A stretch of 8,696 nt of DNA. It comes from CAYXEN01 sp964464035 (GTDB lineage Bacteria > Krumholzibacteriota > Krumholzibacteriia > WVZY01). The stretch is from positions 1 through 8,696 of the forward strand of contig CAYXEN010000088.1 in the NCBI GenBank assembly GCA_964464035.1, given 5' to 3'. Of the stretch, positions 1-6,772 are shown piece by piece. Under the pieces are notes generated by a model. The model did not search any database, was not told the DNA's origin, and worked only from the letters and a program-made list of their open reading frames with translations. The position numbers and the translations under genes are program-made. How positions within the stretch are numbered: the first letter of the stretch is position 1; each line of letters begins with the position of its first letter.

Positions 1-2
1 AG

Positions 3-413
3 TCGGTGGACTTCAAAGTCGTGATATCGATACTCGACTCGATCCCCGGGATCCGGCCCGGCCTGTCCGCCTCGACCGAGATCAAAGTGGCTTCGATCGA
101 CAGCGCGCTCGCCATTCCCATTCAATGTCTCACGGTGAGGAAGAAGAGTGAGCTCGAAGGTGCGTCTTCGAGCTCGAAGAAGAAAGAGGGGACGGCCGAC
201 AAGGAAATAGAAGGAGTCTTCGTCATTGAAGACGGCACGGCGAGATTCCGCCCCGTGACCGTCGGCCTGGCGGGCAAGGATTATTTCGAGGTCGAGAAGG
301 GCCTGAAAGCCGGCGAAAAAGTAGTGAGCGGTCCTTTCAAAGTGCTCAAGACTCTGGCCGACGGAGACAAGGTCAAGATCAAGAAGGGCCTTTCGGGCCG
401 GGCCGAAAAATGA
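3..413 (+). CDS. Efflux transporter periplasmic adaptor (MacA/HlyD type), C-terminal part
   Basis: This is the last ~136 codons of a membrane-fusion (adaptor) protein; the N-terminal anchor, hairpin and lipoyl domain lie before the window. Such adaptors link an inner-membrane ABC permease to an outer-membrane channel. What is visible: a beta-barrel segment with RPGLSASTEIKV, then PIQCLTV, then VFVIEDGTARFRPVTVGLAG, and the terminal membrane-proximal part with GLKAGEKVVSGPF and a final LADGDKVKIK. This order is typical of the family's C-terminus. Between PIQCLTV and VFVIEDG sits a hydrophilic insert of about 20 residues rich in Ser, Lys and Glu, a kind of linker often seen in Bacteroidetes-type adaptors. 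Its stop overlaps the start of the first permease by 4 bases (ATGA), as expected for a MacA-MacB-like operon. The GTG at position 6 is internal, not a true start. The substrate cannot be told from sequence. Confidence 0.88.
   Translation, partial: SVDFKVVISILDSIPGIRPGLSASTEIKVASIDSALAIPIQCLTVRKKSELEGASSSSKKKEGTADKEIEGVFVIEDGTARFRPVTVGLAGKDYFEVEKGLKAGEKVVSGPFKVLKTLADGDKVKIKKGLSGRAEK
391..408 (+). promoter_or_regulatory. Small inverted repeat just before the first permease start
   Basis: TTTCGG (391-396) and CCGAAA (403-408) form a perfect 6-base inverted repeat with a 6-base loop, ending one base before the ATG at 410. The permease has no clear Shine-Dalgarno sequence here. In mRNA the stem could hide the start until a ribosome finishing the adaptor gene opens it, which would enforce translational coupling. 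The stem is short and lies in coding sequence, so chance is a real possibility. Confidence 0.25.
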
Positions 414-1642
414 GACTCATGCTCGAGGGAATACGAGTGGCTTTTTCGGCCCTGTGGACGAACAAGCTGCGCACGTTCCTCACCCTGCTCGGCAACATAG
501 TCGGCATAATGGCCGTCATCACTGTTGTATCCCTCCTGCGGGGCATTGACAACTACGTGCGAAACGACGTGGCCTCGGAAGGAAGCAACGTCGTCACGGT
601 GGAGCGCATAAGTTTCTTCGAAGCCGTGACGGACTATGAAAGTTTCATTCACGCTCTGCGCTACAATCCACGTTTGACCCCCGAAGACGTACACGCTCTG
701 CGCGAAACCCTCGAGATCCCCCGCTACGTCAGCGGACAATACAGCGCCAACGACAAGGTGTCGTACAGGCGCAAGTACATCGACGGCGTCGAGATCAAAG
801 GTTGCGACGAGTATTATCCCTTCGTCGAGAGGCTTCCCCTCTACGCAGGCAGGCATGTCAGCCGCCTGGAAGCGGAGAGAAGCGCCCAGGTCGCCGTGAT
901 AGGATGGAAGCTCTACGATTCTCTCATCAAGCCCAGGGACCCCCTCGGCGCGAAAATCAGGATCGGCACGAGGCATTTCGAGGTGATCGGCGTGGTCGAG
1001 GACCTGGGCTCCGTGCTCGGGCGGACGCGGAACCTGTTCTGCGTGATCCCGGCCGGGGCTTTCACCAAGGTGTTCGGAGGGGGGCGCTCGATACGCATCA
1101 AGATCAAGACGGATGACGTGAGGCAGGTCGATGAAGCCGCTGAAGAGGCGATAATCGCCATGCGCATCCGCCACGGGCTGAAGCCCCGGGAAAAGGACGA
1201 TTTCTACTTGACCACGAGCGAGCAGCTCATAGATCTCTGGGAAAAGATAAGCAGGGGGATAATGGCCGCGCTTATCGCCCTGGTGAGCATATCGCTCTTG
1301 ATAGGCGGAATCGTTCTGATGAATACGATGCTGGTGTCGGTGACGGAAAGGACCAAAGAGGTGGGGATAAGAAAGGCGCTCGGCGCCCGAAAGCGGGACA
1401 TCGTCTGGCAGTTCCTGGTCGAATCCACGACGCTCTCGCTCATCGGCGGCATGGTGGGTTGGTCGATAGGCTTCGCGATCGCGTTGCTCATAGCGGCGCT
1501 GACGCCGATCCCCTACTCGATGGATCCTCTGATCGCCGGCTCCGCCTTCGTACTGACCTTGTTGATCGGGATGATCTTCGGGACTTTTCCGGCGCTGCGG
1601 GCCGCGATGCAGGATCCCGTAGAAGCGCTGAGGTACGAGTGA
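410..1642 (+). CDS. MacB/FtsX-type ABC transporter permease, first of a tandem pair
   Basis: A 410-residue permease of the type-VII (mechanotransmission) ABC family, without the fused ATPase domain of E. coli MacB. Seen: the N-terminal MacB signature around residues 14-43 (NKLRTFLTLLG then a hydrophobic stretch, TM1), a periplasmic domain of about 235 residues (44-280) containing VIGWKLYDSL, DPLGAKIRIG and FEVIGVVED, then TM2 (about 283-306), the cytoplasmic coupling motif ERTKEVGIRKALGARKRDI (313-331), TM3 (about 340-365) and TM4 (about 372-396). It ends DPVEALRYE, the usual family ending. The length matches stand-alone MacB-like permeases. The ATG overlaps the adaptor's TGA, and the second permease follows after 8 bases, so the two probably form a heterodimer served by a separate ATPase. 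In the family this architecture moves lipoproteins, toxins, antibiotics or peptides in the periplasm; the substrate here is unknown. Confidence 0.92.
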   Translation: MRLMLEGIRVAFSALWTNKLRTFLTLLGNIVGIMAVITVVSLLRGIDNYVRNDVASEGSNVVTVERISFFEAVTDYESFIHALRYNPRLTPEDVHALRETLEIPRYVSGQYSANDKVSYRRKYIDGVEIKGCDEYYPFVERLPLYAGRHVSRLEAERSAQVAVIGWKLYDSLIKPRDPLGAKIRIGTRHFEVIGVVEDLGSVLGRTRNLFCVIPAGAFTKVFGGGRSIRIKIKTDDVRQVDEAAEEAIIAMRIRHGLKPREKDDFYLTTSEQLIDLWEKISRGIMAALIALVSISLLIGGIVLMNTMLVSVTERTKEVGIRKALGARKRDIVWQFLVESTTLSLIGGMVGWSIGFAIALLIAALTPIPYSMDPLIAGSAFVLTLLIGMIFGTFPALRAAMQDPVEALRYE

Positions 1643-1644
1643 GG
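1641..1644 (+). promoter_or_regulatory. Ribosome binding site of the second permease
   Basis: GAGG overlaps the last bases of the first permease's stop (TGA at 1640-1642) and lies 6 bases before the ATG at 1651. It is the main support for this start and shows the two permeases are translated in close sequence. Confidence 0.5.
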
Positions 1645-1650
1645 TAAAGG

Positions 1651-2907
1651 ATGCAGACCGACAAGCCGGTTCGAAGAAAGGATCTCTTCCGGGAGAATCT
1701 CATCCAGGCATGGGAGGTCATCCGCAGCCACCGCATGAGGTCCTTCCTTCTCATTCTCGGTGTCGCCATAGGCATCATGACGATACTGGGCATGGTGACC
1801 GTGTTGTCCGGACTGGGGAGGAAGATAAACAGGGACCTTGTCTCGGCGAGCAGACCCTATCTCACCGTTCAGAAACACGACATCTTCGTCGGCGGCGAGG
1901 ACTTGAAGAAAGTACTGGCGAGGAAGGATCTCACGCGCGCGGACGCCGAGGCCATGGAGCTGTCATGCCCTTCGTTGGACAAGGTCTGCTATTTCGTCTC
2001 GCCGAGCCGTGCCTTCATCCTCCGCCGCAAGTCGTACAAGACCAAGGCGATCCAGGTCTTCGGAGCTTCGTATACGATGCCGTCCATATACTCGCTGGCG
2101 ATCTCCCGCGGGCGCTTCTACACCGAACTCGACGAGAAACATCGCAGGCGGGTGGTCGTGCTGGGATACGGCCCGGCGGAGGACCTCTTTCCCCACGAGG
2201 ATCCGCTGGGGAAGTTCGTTCGCATAGGAGCGCACCGCTACCGGGTCATCGGAACTTTCGCGAGACGCAAGCACATACTGGGAGGCATGTCCGACAATTT
2301 CGCCGTCTTGCCCTCGACGACGTACGAAAAGGACTTCTTCAGCAAGGGAGACGATGCATCGATCTCGGCGAACGTGAAGGAGGGAAGGACGCTGGAGCAA
2401 GGCGAGGAAGAGATAACGAACCTGCTGCGCAAGAGGAGGAGGGTGAAAGCGGGAGAGGACAACGACTTCGTCGTCATGACCAGCGAAGCATTCACGAAGA
2501 TCGTGGGCAAGACGACGTTCTACATCGGCATGGTGCTCATGGTGATAGCCTCTATCGGCCTCGTGGTGGGGGGGATCGGGGTGATGAACATAATGCTGAT
2601 CTCGGTTGCGGAGAGAACCAGGGAGATCGGGGTGCGCATGGCCCTGGGCGCGAGAAAAAGGGACGTGGTGCAGCAGGTGCTCGTCGAGTCGGCGGCCTTG
2701 ACCGGACTGGGCGGCTTGGCTGGCACTGTCCTCGGGGTCTTGTTCGCGTTCGCCGTCTCCAAGCTCCTTCACTTCCCGTTCTTCTTCTCGCTGCCCTGGA
2801 CTCTGACGGCCGTGATCTTTTCATGTGTAGTGGGGCTCGTGTTCGGCATCTACCCGGCCCGGAGGGCTTCCCGCCTGGATCCGGTTGAAGCTTTACGCTA
2901 CGAGTGA
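1651..2907 (+). CDS. MacB/FtsX-type ABC transporter permease, second of a tandem pair
   Basis: A 418-residue permease with the same layout as its upstream neighbour: RSHRMRSFLLILGVAIGIM leading into TM1 (about 31-54), a periplasmic domain (about 55-288) with VVVLGYGPAEDLF, DPLGKFVRIG and YRVIGTFARR, TM2 (about 290-316) with the GGIGVMNIMLISV signature, the ERTREIGVRMALGARKRDV coupling motif (321-339), TM3 (about 347-371) and TM4 (about 381-402). The last nine residues, DPVEALRYE, are identical to those of the first permease, although the bases encoding them differ, so the pair is an old duplication or two independently conserved family members. This copy follows the MacB consensus more closely than the first. 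No ATPase domain is present. The gene ends the left operon block; a 67-base gap follows. Confidence 0.92.
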   Translation: MQTDKPVRRKDLFRENLIQAWEVIRSHRMRSFLLILGVAIGIMTILGMVTVLSGLGRKINRDLVSASRPYLTVQKHDIFVGGEDLKKVLARKDLTRADAEAMELSCPSLDKVCYFVSPSRAFILRRKSYKTKAIQVFGASYTMPSIYSLAISRGRFYTELDEKHRRRVVVLGYGPAEDLFPHEDPLGKFVRIGAHRYRVIGTFARRKHILGGMSDNFAVLPSTTYEKDFFSKGDDASISANVKEGRTLEQGEEEITNLLRKRRRVKAGEDNDFVVMTSEAFTKIVGKTTFYIGMVLMVIASIGLVVGGIGVMNIMLISVAERTREIGVRMALGARKRDVVQQVLVESAALTGLGGLAGTVLGVLFAFAVSKLLHFPFFFSLPWTLTAVIFSCVVGLVFGIYPARRASRLDPVEALRYE

Positions 2908-2920
2908 TTCCTTAATTCGC

Positions 2921-2950
2921 TTGCCCATTTCCTTTTCTTTCAGCTAAATT
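2921..2950 (+). promoter_or_regulatory. Candidate weak sigma-70-type promoter
   Basis: The 67-base gap between the second permease and the GWxTD gene is clearly richer in A+T than its surroundings. TTGCCC (2921-2926) and TAAATT (2945-2950) each match 4 of 6 bases of the -35 and -10 consensus, separated by 18 bases, which would place a transcript start around 2957. The match is weak, and promoter consensus in this lineage is unknown. The gap shows no convincing terminator hairpin, so read-through from the exporter genes is also possible. Confidence 0.3.
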
Positions 2951-2960
2951 AGGCATTGGA

Positions 2961-2965
2961 AAGGA
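2961..2965 (+). promoter_or_regulatory. Ribosome binding site of the GWxTD gene
   Basis: AAGGA lies 9 bases before the ATG at 2975 and supports that start, which also gives a proper signal peptide. Confidence 0.5.
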
Positions 2966-2974
2966 ATTCCTGCG

Positions 2975-4255
2975 ATGGAGAGATTGCGACGTCACCTGCT
3001 GTTGCTTTCCTGCCTGCTCTTCCTCTTCGGCGTGTTGGCGCGTTCCGCCGAGGCCAGGCGGTTCACCCTCTATTCCCTGGCCCACTTGGACGCCGAGCGC
3101 AAGCCGGCTTTGCAAGTGAGCGCGAACGTGAAATACGGCGACCTCGTATTTTTCAAGAAAGAGGACGTCTATCAGTCCGTATACGAACTCTTCCTTCGTA
3201 TCAAGGACAAGAAAGGAAACGTGGTCGAAACCGCCGTGCTCAAGAAAAAGGTGGAGGTGAAGGACTACAAGCGCACGAAGTCGCATCGCTTGATTTCCAG
3301 GCTCAGCAAATCGTTCCGCGTCGAGCCCGGGGAATACGTGGTCGAAGCCGCTCTGGTCGTGAAAGGGACCCAGCTCGCCATGCAAAGACGGGTGAGGGTG
3401 GTCGTGCCCGACTTTCTCGCTTCAGGGATAGGGATGAGCAAGCCTCTCTTTTTCACGGTGAGATCATCGTTGCTCGGCGGCCTGGATCGTGTCGTGCCCG
3501 CGGGCAAGCTCAATGAGAACAGGCTCGAGCGGATGGAGGGCAACGCGTTCGCCGAATTCGACAGGGAGCCGGTCGTGCTCGTCGAGGTATACTTGGAGAA
3601 GGTGCTCCCGGAATCCACATCCTGTATTCTCTATTTCGAAGTCGTGGATGCGGAGAAGAAGCAGGTCTTCTACTTCAGAGGGAATCAAAGGATATCCACA
3701 CGGAGCGATCGCTTCTTCCTGATCCTGAACGTCGATGAGTGGGAACCGGGAGCGTACACGCTCAACGCCAAGGTGGTCATGGAGAACCCCCACCGCGAAG
3801 CCATGGCTTCGACGCGTTTCGCGATAGAATTCAGCCGCGCGATGCTCGGCAAGAAGTTCGAAGACACCATCGAAATACTCTCGCTCATCGCGAAGCCGGA
3901 GGAGATCGACCTTCTCCGCAAGGCTTCCCTGGAGGATCGCCCCAAGGCGTGGGCTGAGTTCTGGGCCAAACGCGACCCCAATCCCGAGACCGAGGAAAAC
4001 GAGGCCCTGGAGGAACATCTGAAGAGAGTCAGGTACGTCATCGAGAACTTCTCCGAACTCCAGCCGGGATGGAAGACGGATCGCGGAAAGGTATACATAA
4101 GGTACGGCCCGCCCGACCAGGTCGAAACCAACGTGGATCCCTACATGCAGGGAGAGTACTTGATCTGGCGCTACTATTCGCGGAACCTGGTTTTCATTTT
4201 CTATGACCGCTTCGGCCTGGGGGCCTATCGCTTGATAAATGTGAGTGCGTTTTGA
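2975..4255 (+). CDS. Secreted GWxTD-domain protein
   Basis: A 426-residue exported protein. Residues 1-27 form a signal peptide: basic start (MERLRRH), hydrophobic core LLLLSCLLFLFGVL, and an AEA cleavage site (residues 25-27). There is no lipobox at the cleavage site. Two beta-rich stretches follow (about 30-145 and 155-285), with alternating patterns such as PGEYVVEAALVV and PGAYTLNAKVV that suggest Ig-like folds. A helical segment (about 287-362) contains FWAKRDPNPETEENEALEEH, a block typical of GWxTD proteins. The defining GWKTDRGKVYIRYGPPDQVE is at residues 365-384, followed by EYLIWRYYSRNLVFIFYDR near the C-terminus. The molecular function of the family is not known; these proteins are common in Bacteroidetes/FCB-type and Acidobacteria-like genomes. 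The stop overlaps the TTG start of the peptide-binding lipoprotein, so it is probably translated with the importer operon. Family assignment is firm, role is not. Confidence 0.88.
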   Translation: MERLRRHLLLLSCLLFLFGVLARSAEARRFTLYSLAHLDAERKPALQVSANVKYGDLVFFKKEDVYQSVYELFLRIKDKKGNVVETAVLKKKVEVKDYKRTKSHRLISRLSKSFRVEPGEYVVEAALVVKGTQLAMQRRVRVVVPDFLASGIGMSKPLFFTVRSSLLGGLDRVVPAGKLNENRLERMEGNAFAEFDREPVVLVEVYLEKVLPESTSCILYFEVVDAEKKQVFYFRGNQRISTRSDRFFLILNVDEWEPGAYTLNAKVVMENPHREAMASTRFAIEFSRAMLGKKFEDTIEILSLIAKPEEIDLLRKASLEDRPKAWAEFWAKRDPNPETEENEALEEHLKRVRYVIENFSELQPGWKTDRGKVYIRYGPPDQVETNVDPYMQGEYLIWRYYSRNLVFIFYDRFGLGAYRLINVSAF

Positions 4256-5802
4256 GACGGCGTCTAATCGAGATCATCGTCCTTTGCCTCGTTACGTCCT
4301 GTTCCCGCACTGGATCGGAAGAGGGAGTATTGACTCTCGCCCTCGCGACATCCCCCAACAAGCTCGACCCCGCCTACGTGGTCGACGTCTCCGAGGGATT
4401 CGTCTGCTCCATGTTGTACCAGAGCCTCGTTCGTTTCTCTCCCCGCGGCGGGATTCTCCCGGATGCGGCCCGTTCCTGGGACATCGACGGCGGAGGCAGG
4501 AGATACGTCTTTCATCTCGACCGGAGGATGCGTTTCGCCGATGGCTCACCGGTCACGTCGCGGGACGTGGCGGCGAGCTTCCGGCGCGTCCTCTCCCCGG
4601 ACGCGGTGTCGCCGCGCAGGTGGGTGTTGGAGAGGATCGAGGGGGCGAAAGCGTTTGCGGCGGGAGAGTCGAAAACCTTGCAAGGGCTCGTGACTCCCGA
4701 CGACTCCACCGTGGTGATAGAGCTGGACGAGCCTTTCCGCCCGTTCCTGGAGCTCCTGGCGATGCCGGCGGCGATGATCGTTCCCGGCTCGCTCGCCGGG
4801 GGAGGCGCCGAAGAACTTGCATCCCGCCCGCTCGGTTCCGGCAGGTGGAAACTCGTGAGCTGGAAGCGGGGAGAAGAGCTGGTCCTCGAGCCGAACGAGT
4901 ATCATCCCGGGCGGTCGAGGCGTCTCGATCGGGTCAGGATAAGGATAATACCCGAGGATTTCACCCGCATCGCCGAGTTCGAATCAGGCGGCCTGGATAT
5001 ACTCAAGGTGCCGTCTTCCGAGATCGAGCGTTTTCTCGGGCAGGAGAAGTACGAAGGCAGAATAAGGGAAGTGACCGAGCTCAGGGTCGCGTACATCGGC
5101 CTCAACAACCGCAAGGGCGCCCTCGCGGACGTTCGCGTGAGAAGAGCCCTCAACATGGCGGTGGACGTGGATCGATTGATCGCGGTCCTTCTTCAGGGCA
5201 AGGCGATCAGGGCCACCGGGGCGGTGCCTCCGGGGCTTCCCGGGTATCGACGGAGGAAGCCTTATCCCTACGATCCCGTAGCGGCACGCAAGCTGATAGC
5301 CGACGCCGGCTACGACGGTCTGGATATCGAGCTCTGGCAGAGGGACAGCCCCGAAGGAAATCTGATATGCGAGGCGATCCAGGGTTATCTCCAGGCGGTA
5401 GGCGTGAAGGTGACCATAGTGAAGCGGGAATGGAGTGCGTTCAAGGAAGCGGTCAGCATGGGAAAGGTCGACGCGTTCTTCCTCGATTGGTACGCCGACT
5501 ATCCCGACGCGGAGAATTTTCTCTATCCACTTTTTCACTCCGACAATTTCGGCGGCGGGGGGAACCGGGCGTTCTTTCACTCGGCGAGGGCGGACAGCCT
5601 CGTGGACCTCGCCCGCCGCATCACCGACCCGGCGCGGGCCGCGTCTCTCTTCATGGAAGCGGACAGCCTCGTCTATTCGATGGCTCCCTGGATATACCTG
5701 TATTTTCCGAAGGCCTACTACGCGCTGGGCGAAGGGGTCGAGGGCTACGAGCCGCCCCTGATCTACCTCGGGGAGGATCTCGGTCGCGTGGTGAAGCGCT
5801 AA
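4252..5802 (+). CDS. Family-5 (peptide-type) ABC substrate-binding lipoprotein
   Basis: A 516-residue extracytoplasmic binding protein of the DppA/OppA family (SBP_bac_5), which delivers its ligand to the two permeases encoded next. The N-terminus MRRRLIEIIVLCLVTSC is a lipoprotein signal: basic residues, a short hydrophobic core and a VTSC lipobox with Cys17 as the lipidated residue. Family blocks in order: LDPAYVVDVSEGF (38-50), the signature region YVFHLDRRMRFADGSPVTSRDV (85-106), RPLGSGRWKLVSW (192-204), NNRKGALADVRVRRALNMAVD (285-305), YDPVAARKLIADAGY (340-354) and LDWYADYPDAENFLYPLF (411-428). By alignment of ADY in that last block with OppA's ADY, Asp416 matches the aspartate that holds the peptide's amino terminus in OppA and DppA. 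The TTG start is forced: the frame has a stop at 4204-4206, no start codon lies between, and the next in-frame ATG would remove the lipobox. GTGAG (4241-4245) is a weak ribosome site. Confidence 0.92.
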   Translation: MRRRLIEIIVLCLVTSCSRTGSEEGVLTLALATSPNKLDPAYVVDVSEGFVCSMLYQSLVRFSPRGGILPDAARSWDIDGGGRRYVFHLDRRMRFADGSPVTSRDVAASFRRVLSPDAVSPRRWVLERIEGAKAFAAGESKTLQGLVTPDDSTVVIELDEPFRPFLELLAMPAAMIVPGSLAGGGAEELASRPLGSGRWKLVSWKRGEELVLEPNEYHPGRSRRLDRVRIRIIPEDFTRIAEFESGGLDILKVPSSEIERFLGQEKYEGRIREVTELRVAYIGLNNRKGALADVRVRRALNMAVDVDRLIAVLLQGKAIRATGAVPPGLPGYRRRKPYPYDPVAARKLIADAGYDGLDIELWQRDSPEGNLICEAIQGYLQAVGVKVTIVKREWSAFKEAVSMGKVDAFFLDWYADYPDAENFLYPLFHSDNFGGGGNRAFFHSARADSLVDLARRITDPARAASLFMEADSLVYSMAPWIYLYFPKAYYALGEGVEGYEPPLIYLGEDLGRVVKR

Positions 5803-5818
5803 GCGGGATATCGTCCGG

Positions 5819-6772
5819 ATGACAAACTACGTTCTGAGAAGACTCCTGATGTTCATACCCGTCCTCCTGGGCGTGGCCACGATAACCTTCTTCCTCGTGT
5901 ACGTGATCCCCGGGGACCCGGTCTTGAGCCTCGTGGGCGAACGTTACGATGAGAGTACTCTCGAAGAGTTGCGCGACGAGATGCACCTCGACGACCCGAT
6001 TCCCTTGCAATATTTCTATTACCTGAGCGGTCTGGTACATCTCGATCTCGGGCGATCCTACGTTACCGGGCGGCCCGTGTGGAAATCGATCCGGGAGAAA
6101 TTCCCTTACACTTTCCGCCTGGCCCTCTTCGCCATGTTGATCGCCGTCACCCTCGGTATCGCCGTGGGAGTTCTCAGCGCATGGAAGCTGCGGACCCCTC
6201 TGGACTACTTGAGCATGGGCACGACGATAGTGGGGATCTCCATGCCCGTCTTCTGGCTCGGTGTTCTCCTCATCTACCTCTTCTCGGTGAAGATCCATCT
6301 GCTCCCTCCGTCGGGATACGGCGGAGGAGACCTGAGGTACATGATCCTGCCCGCCTTCACCCTCGCCATGGGGTCCGCCGCCTACATCGCGCGCATCACG
6401 AGGTCGAGCATGCTCGACGAAATGAATTCGCCGTACGTGCAATCGGTGAGAGCCAAGGGCATCTCGGAGCGCAAGGTCTTGTTGAAGCACGTTCTCAAGA
6501 ACGCGCTCCTTCCCGTCATCACCGTCGCGGGGAGCGACTTCGGAAGCTATCTGAGCGGGGCCGTCCTCACGGAGTCGATTTTTTCATGGCCGGGGCTCGG
6601 GCGCTTCACGATAGACGCCATCATGAAACGCGACATCCCGGCCATCCAGGGGGCGGTGCTATTCATGGCTGTGATTTTCCTGTCCGTGAACCTGACGATA
6701 GACCTTCTCTACGCGTGGATAGATCCCCGCATAAAGCTGGGCGGCGCGGGTGAAAAGGGGGGAGGGATTTGA
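5819..6772 (+). CDS. Peptide ABC transporter permease, DppB/OppB type
   Basis: A 317-residue inner-membrane permease, the first of the pair forming the channel of the importer. The start RRLLMFIPVLLGVATITFFL (about residues 7-26) is the standard first membrane segment of DppB/OppB proteins. Typical blocks follow: IPGDPV (30-35), LDLGRSYVTGRPV (75-87), the membrane-spanning core, ARITRSSMLDEM (191-202), and the EAA loop YVQSVRAKGISERKVLLKHVLKNALLP (206-232), which contacts the ATPase. Then TESIFSWPGLGRF (251-263), a block seen in almost all members, and the ending LLYAWIDPRIK. Length is normal for the family. The ATG is 16 bases after the binding-protein stop with a weak GGGA (5805-5808) at about 10 bases. 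The stop overlaps the next permease by 4 bases. Confidence 0.93.
   Translation: MTNYVLRRLLMFIPVLLGVATITFFLVYVIPGDPVLSLVGERYDESTLEELRDEMHLDDPIPLQYFYYLSGLVHLDLGRSYVTGRPVWKSIREKFPYTFRLALFAMLIAVTLGIAVGVLSAWKLRTPLDYLSMGTTIVGISMPVFWLGVLLIYLFSVKIHLLPPSGYGGGDLRYMILPAFTLAMGSAAYIARITRSSMLDEMNSPYVQSVRAKGISERKVLLKHVLKNALLPVITVAGSDFGSYLSGAVLTESIFSWPGLGRFTIDAIMKRDIPAIQGAVLFMAVIFLSVNLTIDLLYAWIDPRIKLGGAGEKGGGI
6757..6766 (+). promoter_or_regulatory. Purine-rich ribosome binding site of the DppC-type gene
   Basis: A run of ten purines, GGGGGGAGGG, ends two bases before the TTG at 6769. GGAGG (6761-6765) is only 3 bases from the start, whereas the preceding run of G gives a more usual spacing of about 7. It supports initiation at the unusual TTG. 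Confidence 0.55.

Noticed and set aside
281..1174. A 297-codon open frame on the minus strand across the adaptor/permease junction
   Set aside because: Antisense to two convincing genes, with no recognisable motif or matching operon context.
1710..2888. A 392-codon open frame inside the second permease gene
   Set aside because: Arg/Gly-rich, no membrane segments or motifs; the overlapping frame is a clear MacB-type permease.
2963..2970. GGAATTCC palindrome before the GWxTD start
   Set aside because: An 8-base palindrome is expected by chance at this length scale and it overlaps the ribosome binding site; there is no second copy to suggest an operator.
2908..2974. Possible transcription terminator between the second permease and the GWxTD gene
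   Set aside because: Only a poor A/T-rich near-complement (TTCCTTTTC with GGAAAGGAA) is present, with no GC-rich stem and no T-run after it.
4245..5822. A 525-codon open frame that covers the whole binding-protein gene in another + frame and is slightly longer than it
   Set aside because: Its product is rich in Arg, Gly and Ser with no recognisable domain, while the chosen frame carries the full set of family-5 binding-protein motifs and a lipobox. It reflects codon bias in GC-rich DNA.
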